A stretch of DNA of 39,441 nucleotides from Chloroflexaceae bacterium (lineage in GTDB: Bacteria > Chloroflexota > Chloroflexia > Chloroflexales > Chloroflexaceae). Made by a program: the position numbers and the translations under genes. The DNA is taken from NCBI GenBank assembly GCA_028282325.1, contig JANQID010000139.1, forward strand, positions 1-39,441. Direction: 5' to 3'. Below, one piece after another: positions 33,630-39,441 of this stretch. Each line of letters opens with the position of its first letter. Positions within the stretch are counted from its first letter, which is position 1. Under the pieces are notes generated by a model. It was given only the letters and a program-made list of their open reading frames with translations, made no database searches and was not told the origin of the DNA.

Positions 33630-34397
33630 TCAACTTGCCAGCGTTTCAGGCGCGCTTCCGTTCGCGCGACTCAGGAAGGAGACCCGACCACCGTAAGCCA
33701 GGCGTAGATTTTCCTCCGTAAATACGTCATTGACGGGGCCGCTGGCAATCTTGCGCACATTCAAGAGCGTCACCCAGTCGAAATATTCCGGCACAGTCTG
33801 CAAGTCGTGATGCACGACGATAACCGTCTTGCCGGCGGCGCGCAGTTCTTGCAGCAGCGTCACGATGGCGCGCTCAGTCGTGGCGTCGACGCCTTGAAAC
33901 GGCTCGTCCATAAAATAGATCTGGGCGTCTTGCACGAGCGCGCGGGCGAGAAACACTCGCTGCTGTTGTCCACCGGAGAGCTGGCTGATCTGGCGATCGG
34001 CGAAATCGCGCATCTTGACTTTGTCCAGCGCCGCGAACGCCAGTTCGCGCTCGCGGCGACCGGGACGGCGTATCCACCCAAGCGCGCCGTAACGACCCAT
34101 CATCACCACATCGAGCACGCTGGAGGGAAAATCCCAATCAACGCTGCCGCGCTGGGGCACGTATCCGACCAGGCGACGCTGCTCGGCATATGGTTTGCCG
34201 TAGATCAGCGTCTGCCCAGCTGCGGCACGCACGAGACCGAGCATTGCCTTGATCAGCGTCGTTTTTCCGGCGCCGTTTGGCCCGACAATGGCCATCAATA
34301 GGCCGCTCGGCACGTTGAGATCGATATCCCATAACACCGGCTTGTCGCGGTAAGCGACCGTCAGATCGGTGACTTCAATGGATCTGTCGCTATACAT
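33630..34397 (-). CDS. metal ABC transporter ATP-binding protein
   Basis: The ATPase subunit (255 residues) of the metal importer, TroB/ZnuC/MntB-like. Walker [15 protein letters not shown] (~residues 38-51), Q-loop [20 protein letters not shown] (~77-96, with the RGSVDWDFP typical of manganese/zinc-type ATPases), signature [15 protein letters not shown] (~140-154), Walker [13 protein letters not shown] (~160-171) and the H-loop VHHD (~197-200) are all present. The frame is open to 34445, but GGAG nine nt before the ATG at 34397 supports that start. 27 nt separate it from the first permease. Confidence 0.93.
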   Translation of the reverse strand: MYSDRSIEVTDLTVAYRDKPVLWDIDLNVPSGLLMAIVGPNGAGKTTLIKAMLGLVRAAAGQTLIYGKPYAEQRRLVGYVPQRGSVDWDFPSSVLDVVMMGRYGALGWIRRPGRRERELAFAALDKVKMRDFADRQISQLSGGQQQRVFLARALVQDAQIYFMDEPFQGVDATTERAIVTLLQELRAAGKTVIVVHHDLQTVPEYFDWVTLLNVRKIASGPVNDVFTEENLRLAYGGRVSFLSRANGSAPETLAS

Positions 34398-34441
34398 TAG
34401 GTATGACTCCCTATTTGCTATCAAATGATGATACACACGCC

Positions 34442-34528
34442 GCATGTCACCCTGAGCGAAGCGAAGGGGAAGGGTCTCGGTGTTATTGGAACCTGAGATT
34501 CTTCGCTGCGCTCAGAATGACCGCATGC
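34442..34528. repeat. imperfect inverted repeat element inside the metal operon
   Basis: GCATGTCACCCTGAGCGAAG (from 34442) and its continuation CGAAG are mirrored by CTTCGCTGCGCTCAGAATGA then CCGCATGC (34501-34528). The motif GTCAYYCTGAGCGAAGCGAAG is known as a dispersed hairpin repeat in many bacterial genomes. It occupies most of the 161-nt gap between binding-protein and ATPase genes and could form a long hairpin in the transcript. Confidence 0.7.
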
Positions 34529-34558
34529 GGTGCCTCCAAATATTGTTTGGTAGCTTCG

Positions 34559-35581
34559 TTAGCGTTGCTGGGCTGTCGTCGAGGTCATCGCACCGACGAT
34601 CGTATCGATGTTGTGGCGCACCATCCCGATGTAGGTTCCCTCTATTGTGCCTGGCTCGCCCATTGCGTCCGAAAAGAGCTCGCCGCCGATCTGCACATTG
34701 TGTCCCTGCGCCTGCACAGCTGACTGAACTGCCTCGACATTGCGCACCGGGATCGACGATTCGATGAAGATAGCTTGGATCTGACGTTCGGCGATAAAGT
34801 CGGCCAGATCCTGCACATCGGCGGTGCTGGCTTCGGTTTCGGTGCTGATGCCCTGCAAGCCGCGCACCTCGAAGCCATAGGCGCGACCAAAGTAGTTGAA
34901 CGCATCGTGCGCTGTGATCAAAACGCGTTGCTCCTCGGGAACGGTCGCCGCCTGCTCCTGCACATACGTGTGCAGCGCTTCCAGTTCCTGTAAATAGGCT
35001 GCGGCATTCGCCTGGTAGAGGTCGGCGCTGCCCGGATCGAGCGCGGACAGAGTGTCGCGCACATTCTCAACCGCTTGCATCCAGAGTGTCACGTCGAACC
35101 AGATGTGGGGATCGTAGGCGCCCTCGAAATCTGGGGGTGCAAGCAGCACGCTGCGATCAATGCCGTCCGTCACCGCAACGGCTGTGTTGCCCAGATCGTT
35201 CATCCGCTCCAAGACGCCGCTCAGTCCCGCTTCGAGATGCAATCCGTTGTAGAAGATAATATCGGCCTGTTGGAGTTTGCTGACATCACTTTCGCTGGCC
35301 TTGTAGAGGTGCGGATCAACCCCAGGCCCCATCAGTCCCTCAACCTCCGCTCGGTCGCCGCCGACCTGCTGCACGATATCGGTGATCATGCCAACTGTGG
35401 CGACAACGCGGATGTTGCGATTCGCCAGATCAGGGCTCGGTTGGATCGCCGCTGCAGCGGGTTGGGCGTTTGGTTCAGCAGCAGGCGTATCTGTGGTAGT
35501 GCCGCAGGCTGCGAGGATGACGAGAAGAAGGCTTGCGATGAATGCAATGTTCCATAGTCTGGCGCCAGATTGCTTGATCAT
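34559..35581 (-). CDS. metal ABC transporter substrate-binding lipoprotein
   Basis: The 340-residue lipoprotein (signal LLLVILAAC with lipobox Cys at ~residue 26) is a cluster A-I binding protein like TroA/ZnuA/PsaA. Likely metal ligands are His in GVDPHLYKAS (~residue 87), His in LITAHDAFNYFG (~222), Glu in IFIESSIP (~270) and Asp in GELFSDAMG (~302). A His-His-Glu-Asp set is usual for Mn2+/Fe2+ binding, while ZnuA proteins have a His-rich loop, absent here. The longest frame starts at 35617, but AGGAG six nt before the ATG at 35581 decides the start. It is the first gene of the four-gene importer. Confidence 0.92.
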   Translation of the reverse strand: MIKQSGARLWNIAFIASLLLVILAACGTTTDTPAAEPNAQPAAAAIQPSPDLANRNIRVVATVGMITDIVQQVGGDRAEVEGLMGPGVDPHLYKASESDVSKLQQADIIFYNGLHLEAGLSGVLERMNDLGNTAVAVTDGIDRSVLLAPPDFEGAYDPHIWFDVTLWMQAVENVRDTLSALDPGSADLYQANAAAYLQELEALHTYVQEQAATVPEEQRVLITAHDAFNYFGRAYGFEVRGLQGISTETEASTADVQDLADFIAERQIQAIFIESSIPVRNVEAVQSAVQAQGHNVQIGGELFSDAMGEPGTIEGTYIGMVRHNIDTIVGAMTSTTAQQR

Positions 35582-35654
35582 TGGTACTCCTAATATGTTT
35601 TGCTTCAACATTGACAACGCTCAGGGAAAGTCTTAGCTATCCCCACCTGTATTT

Positions 35655-35697
35655 TTTAGGCTATCCTAAATTTAACATAGCCAATGGCTCGTGTCAA
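35655..35697 (-). promoter_or_regulatory. promoter with DtxR/MntR-like box for the metal importer operon
   Basis: On the reverse strand TTGACA (35697-35692), a 17-nt spacer and TAAATT (35674-35669) form a promoter. The palindrome TTTAGG-N4-CCTAAA (35655-35670) overlaps the -10 and the start point. The half-site and spacing match boxes of DtxR/MntR/IdeR-type metalloregulators, so repression by Mn2+ or Fe2+ is inferred. Confidence 0.75.
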
Positions 35698-35792
35698 GAC
35701 AAAGAGCGCATTTTGGTCATGGATTCTGATAGAAGGCGCTCTCTTGCCCATCAACGTTCGGGGCGGTTATTGTGTGAAGGACTTGAGGCTGT

Positions 35793-36212
35793 CTACTCGT
35801 GCGGATCCTGGAGATGGAGATGATCGTCGTGTCCTTGGCGATGGCCATGATGATGGTGATGATCTTGGCGATGCTGACCGGGCGTGACGGTAATCAGCCT
35901 GCCGCCGAGATATGCTTGCACTGCGGCATCGGGATCCTTTTCGGCAGTGATCAACCCCGTGATCGATTGTTCGATCAGCCCCTGCGCCAGCCCCGGACCC
36001 ATACCGCCGCTAATCAACGCTTCGATGCCGCTTAGCGGGTGTTCGACGCTTACTCCATGACCGATTTCGTGCAGGGTTTGATCTGGCGCCAATTCGACCA
36101 GGCGTTTATCGCTAATGGCATTATCGGCGATGTCATAGACCCAGAACGTGCGGCAGCGTCCGGCATGGCCGGTAATGGTGCGTTGATTTTGACTCGTTAC
36201 AGCAATTTTCAT
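35793..36212 (-). CDS. NifX/NafY-fold (dinitrogenase cofactor family) protein with His-rich tail
   Basis: Residues ~1-105 match the NifB/NifX/VnfX family (PF02579-type): MKIAVTSQNQRTITGHAGRC, then FWVYDI, and GIEALISGGMGPGLAQGL, a fold that binds metal-sulfur cofactors. No nitrogenase genes are visible, so, as for stand-alone relatives, the cargo is unknown. The C-terminal tail (~112-139) has about a dozen His (DHHHHHGHRQGHDDHLHLQD), suggesting divalent metal binding. The frame is open to 36338, but GGAG nine nt before ATG 36212 fixes the start (139 residues). It lies between the protease gene and the metal importer, whose own promoter starts about 95 nt downstream. Confidence 0.82.
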   Translation of the reverse strand: MKIAVTSQNQRTITGHAGRCRTFWVYDIADNAISDKRLVELAPDQTLHEIGHGVSVEHPLSGIEALISGGMGPGLAQGLIEQSITGLITAEKDPDAAVQAYLGGRLITVTPGQHRQDHHHHHGHRQGHDDHLHLQDPHE

Positions 36213-36259
36213 AAACGACATCTCCACAGTATAAACTATGCGCGAATGCACAATGGTTT

Positions 36260-39106
36260 TCAGTCTCTTGCAAGCCGTAATCGCACTGCCGGGTCGCCCA
36301 GCAGTGCGTAGTTTCGGGCGTCGTTGCGCGCGACCCACAGCGGCGCAAGCATCGCCGGATCGAGATGTTTGCCAAATGCGCCTTCCTCGATGCGATCGGC
36401 GAGGGTTGCGGCGACGGCGCCCTGGCGCATATTGAACTGATCCGTCGCGAAGCCTAGCCGCTTGCCGGCCAGAATGCGCGCTAATACATCGTGGAACGCT
36501 TGCACTTGCGCCGGGGCGCCTGCCGCACTGAATGAGTAGTTCCAGGCGCGATCAACATGGCCAAGGACAGCCAGCGCACCGCGGGTCAGCAGGTGTTGGG
36601 GCAGTTGGGCCACGAATGCGTACGGCGCGATCAACCGTCGGGGCGCGTCGGCCTGGAAGGCGAATTGATCCTCGTGGGGTGATCCGGCGCCGTAACAGGC
36701 GAAACAGACCATCACCATCCCATCGACGCGGGTCGGGTCGGGCAGATCCTCGGCGGCGAACCAGTGCTCGCGTTTGATCGTGCCGAATCCGGTCCAATCC
36801 TGGCAGAGCAACGCGCCCTGGTGATCGAGGAGACGCGGATCGGCGCTGGGCAGACCGATGCCGTGGGTGGCGCTGAACAACAGCGCGGGCGGGCCGTCGT
36901 TGTCGCCGCGCAGCACGCCGGTCAGGTTGGCGTGGGTGGCGTCGCCCGCCAGCAGCATGCGTTGCGCAAAACCGGCTGCTGTCGCTACGCCGGGTTGCTG
37001 ATGTTTGCCTTGCACCAGCGGCAATACGAGCTCGGCGGCGCTGCTCTGCGTCGCCGAGTCGCCATCGTGGCGCGTCCCGAAAAACACCGCATGTTTGCGA
37101 ATAGGGGCAGCGGATTTCTCGTAGGCGATCACCTGCTCAGCATAGGCTGTGTACGCTTCCAGGCGGTGCTGGCCATCCGAGGCGGTGAAACAGAGGCGGC
37201 CCACGCCCCAGAAGAGATCCAACTCGTATTGGAACACAAACGGCAGCGCAGTCGAATCGCCGTCGGTGACTGGCCCGGATCGCCCGACCAGCAGCAAATA
37301 GAATGGCACGCCCTGCAACGGCTCAACGGGGCCGTGGGCTACGCCGTGACGCTCCAGCCACGTGCTGCCGGTCTCGCCGTGCCGGTAGAGTAGCACCGGC
37401 ATGCCGCTAAACAACGGGGCATTGACATCGCTGACATGGCGCGCGAGCCAGTCGCCGCAGCGCTCGCCGGGGCGAACATCCAGCGACGGTATGCGCAATC
37501 CCTGCTCGCGAACGCGATGTTCGATCAGCGGGCTGAGCGCTTTGATCAACGCAGCGTCATCGTCGGCGTTGACAACGATCGCCCAGCGGCTTTCACGCAA
37601 GTCGTCCTCGTTAATGCCAAACCGTAGGCCGAGGTGTTGCTTCTTCGCCTGGCGAACTTTTTCTTTGTGCAGCAGATTCAGTTCGTCGGGATCGGCGTTG
37701 TCAATGGCCATACGACTGGCGGTTGGAACATTGATCTGAGCCAGCGGGAGACCGGTTACGCCATCAATCCCGTTCACAAAGACGCTGACGCCATCGGTGT
37801 TGGCTTCGACTTCGGCATATGGCAGCGCTGTCGCAATCGGGCCGATCGGTAGTTCCGACGCCGACGTTGGCATCGATGCGCGTTCTGCCGGCGCCGGGGT
37901 TGGCGCGACGGGAGCGCTTGATGCTAGTTGCTCTGGCTGAGCCTGGGCCAGCGTCGCCAGTTGCGCAACGAGCGCATCGAGCCGCTGCTGAATAGCGCGC
38001 GCTTCTGCGTAGAGCGCCTGGATGTCAGGTTGCGGGGCGTTGAACGATTGTGGCTGCGTCGTTGTTTCCGGGCGCGGCTCAGCAGCAACGCCGTTGATGA
38101 CAAACGCTGCCAGATTCTGCTCGGACACCAGCCGATAGGGGATATGCGCATAGCCGGGGCCGTCGGGATTCTCACTGCCCCAATCGGTACCCCAACTGTT
38201 GCGCACGATAAAATAGCCGCCTCCAGGCGCATCGGGATCGTCGCGATAACCGACGGCTGCCATCGCGTGCCCCCCCAGGCTCGCTTCACCCGGCAGCGGT
38301 TGGCGCACGCGCCCCAACGTGCGCGATTGCCAGGCGCTGGTCCAGTGCTCGTTGATCGGCAGGCCGAACAGCACCGCCTGACCTTTAGCTAGTGCGGCCT
38401 GAATGCGATAGAGGTTTTTGGACGGGAGAGCGGTGAAACTGGCGATCCGTCGCTGCCGGGCTTCATTCGGCGCGGCGGCGGGCGGTGGCCCCTGCCCGGC
38501 GTTGGCGTTGTCCGGCTGTGGATTATAGGGCCAGGTCGGCTCGGCGCAGATGCCAGCCTCGGTCAGTGCTTTCATCGCCACATCGGGGCGGGTGCCGACA
38601 TCTCCGGGGATACCGTCGCGTTCTTTACACGCCCAGTAGAGAAATTGCTCGGAGAGGTCGGTTGTATCGCCGCTCGCCAGTTGATAGAGCGCTGCCAGGG
38701 TAAATGCCACGCACGTATTGCGCTTACCCTGATGCATCGGCGGGGTAAGGGACGCGGAGAGGTCGATCTCGGGCGGCAGCAATTCGGTTGGCAGATCAAA
38801 GGATACCTCTTCAACCACTTCCATACCCTCGAAGATCGCGCCGGTTCCGACCGCCAGCTCGGTCAGCACATCGAACGAAAAAGCCGGCGGAATGACCAGA
38901 TCGGCAGCCTTGATCAGCGCGTCGATGCGATCCTGGGTGATGCCGAGTGCATGCGCCAATGCACTTGTGCCATTGCCAAACTGGCGGTTGCTTGATCGGG
39001 CCGTGGTGACAAATTCTTCGGCGCTGGCGATCCAAAAGGCGGCGAGCTTCTGGCGAATATCGGCGTCAAACTCGGGGATGGTCTCTAGCAACGTGAGGTT
39101 GGGCAT
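36260..39106 (-). CDS. dual protease: papain-like C1 domain fused to a clan CD (C25/CHAT-like) domain
   Basis: Numbering is from the in-frame ATG at 39121 (953 residues); GGAG supports the ATG five codons later. Residues ~7-78 form a helical, HhH-like N-terminal domain. Residues ~105-345 form a papain-like domain with HQGKRNTCVAF (oxyanion Gln131, nucleophile Cys137), GGHAMAAVGY (His285) and FIVRNSWGTDWG (Asn308). A Pro/Ala linker (~346-435) and an unassigned domain (~435-690) follow. The last ~210 residues contain LLFSATHGIG (His753), MVMVCFACYGAG (Cys806 or Cys809) and a terminal YALLGDPAVRL, the pattern of clan CD peptidases such as C25 or CHAT. No signal peptide is seen, so it is probably cytosolic. 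It starts 2 nt after the nucleoside phosphorylase stop. Confidence 0.82.
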   Translation of the reverse strand: MPNLTLLETIPEFDADIRQKLAAFWIASAEEFVTTARSSNRQFGNGTSALAHALGITQDRIDALIKAADLVIPPAFSFDVLTELAVGTGAIFEGMEVVEEVSFDLPTELLPPEIDLSASLTPPMHQGKRNTCVAFTLAALYQLASGDTTDLSEQFLYWACKERDGIPGDVGTRPDVAMKALTEAGICAEPTWPYNPQPDNANAGQGPPPAAAPNEARQRRIASFTALPSKNLYRIQAALAKGQAVLFGLPINEHWTSAWQSRTLGRVRQPLPGEASLGGHAMAAVGYRDDPDAPGGGYFIVRNSWGTDWGSENPDGPGYAHIPYRLVSEQNLAAFVINGVAAEPRPETTTQPQSFNAPQPDIQALYAEARAIQQRLDALVAQLATLAQAQPEQLASSAPVAPTPAPAERASMPTSASELPIGPIATALPYAEVEANTDGVSVFVNGIDGVTGLPLAQINVPTASRMAIDNADPDELNLLHKEKVRQAKKQHLGLRFGINEDDLRESRWAIVVNADDDAALIKALSPLIEHRVREQGLRIPSLDVRPGERCGDWLARHVSDVNAPLFSGMPVLLYRHGETGSTWLERHGVAHGPVEPLQGVPFYLLLVGRSGPVTDGDSTALPFVFQYELDLFWGVGRLCFTASDGQHRLEAYTAYAEQVIAYEKSAAPIRKHAVFFGTRHDGDSATQSSAAELVLPLVQGKHQQPGVATAAGFAQRMLLAGDATHANLTGVLRGDNDGPPALLFSATHGIGLPSADPRLLDHQGALLCQDWTGFGTIKREHWFAAEDLPDPTRVDGMVMVCFACYGAGSPHEDQFAFQADAPRRLIAPYAFVAQLPQHLLTRGALAVLGHVDRAWNYSFSAAGAPAQVQAFHDVLARILAGKRLGFATDQFNMRQGAVAATLADRIEEGAFGKHLDPAMLAPLWVARNDARNYALLGDPAVRLRLARD

Positions 39107-39108
39107 AC

Positions 39109-39441
39109 TCACGGACTCCATCTTTCCACAATGCCGTGGATCAGCGCGGCAAACTTTGGCCTGGCGGCGTCGCCCGCAGCAATGACCTCTTCATGATTGG
39201 CCGGTGGACTATCGGGCAGCGCCAGATTGGTGATCAACGAAAAACCCAGGACGCGCATTCCTGCGTGGCGGGCTACGATAATCTCCGGTGCGGTTGACAT
39301 ACCCACCGCATCCACTCCCAACCTTTGCAGCATGCGCAACTCGGCGGCGCTCTCGAAGTGCGGCCCGCTGAGCATGGCGTACACGCCCTCGCGGAGAACG
39401 ATTCCCTGGTCTCTGGCTACAGCGCGCGTCGTCGGAACCAG
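39109..39441 (-). CDS. purine nucleoside phosphorylase (partial)
   Basis: The C-terminal 110 residues run off the right edge of the window. The enzyme splits purine (deoxy)nucleosides with phosphate to base and (deoxy)ribose-1-phosphate. The PNP class signature is clear: [16 protein letters not shown], then [20 protein letters not shown] (Met/Glu-region of the purine site) and [23 protein letters not shown] with the base-binding Asn. This is the trimeric PunA/DeoD2 type rather than the hexameric DeoD. Its stop lies inside the possible extended start of the protease gene, so both are probably co-transcribed. Confidence 0.9.
   Translation of the reverse strand: MVPTTRAVARDQGIVLREGVYAMLSGPHFESAAELRMLQRLGVDAVGMSTAPEIIVARHAGMRVLGFSLITNLALPDSPPANHEEVIAAGDAARPKFAALIHGIVERWSP

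Overview
The window looks like a chromosomal segment of a Chloroflexota bacterium, probably class Chloroflexia. This is an inference from a moderately high GC content, frequent TTG/GTG starts, and a gene complement typical of that phylum (a GerW-like protein in a probable non-spore-former, YbjN, multi-PAS kinases, a C1 peptidase, metal permeases with C-terminal winged helices). No 16S or other phylogenetic marker is present, so the genus is open.

Layout. 1-5.7 kb: tail of an unknown gene overlapping a GerW/YtfJ protein, acetoacetyl-CoA synthetase, a reverse-strand PlsC acyltransferase, and an exported protein built of six ~100-residue repeats closed by a strong terminator. 5.8-13.2 kb: SbcC-type ATPase, YbjN protein, metallo-beta-lactamase-fold hydrolase, Ca2+/H+ antiporter and LysR regulator, all forward. 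13.2-19.3 kb, reverse: a multi-PAS sensor kinase, a receiver-PAS protein and an RlmD-type RNA methyltransferase in one tight operon, and purF. 19.6-23.3 kb: histidine phosphatase and PEP carboxylase, the latter preceded by a striking set of palindromes. 23.4-28.0 kb: a small conserved-looking protein, a patch of gene debris, a PAS kinase and a receiver/RsbU_N-like regulator (reverse), and a divergent B12-binding protein resembling the CarH photosensory module. 28.0-31.3 kb: tRNA-Asn(GTT), DmeF-type cation exporter, an ECF S component, and much decayed DNA (MazE-like antitoxin, ABC exporter, small membrane protein, OmpR-type regulator and its kinase). 31.3-35.7 kb: a four-gene metal-uptake ABC operon under a promoter overlapped by a DtxR/MntR-like box. 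35.8-39.4 kb: a NifX-like protein with a His-rich tail, a large protein combining a papain-like and a probable clan CD (C25/CHAT-like) protease, and the end of a purine nucleoside phosphorylase.

Themes. Metal handling recurs from 28.6 to 36.2 kb: export (DmeF), a possible ECF importer remnant, Mn/Zn/Fe-type uptake and a His-tailed NifX-fold protein. Signalling recurs from 14.5 to 28 kb in two kinase/receiver pairs, the second facing a B12 sensor. The most system-like candidates are the dual-protease protein, the B12 sensor with its divergent kinase and RsbU_N-like receiver, and the metal transporter whose two permeases each carry a DNA-binding-like C-terminal domain. Several start sites given here differ from the longest open frame because a Shine-Dalgarno sequence supports an internal start.
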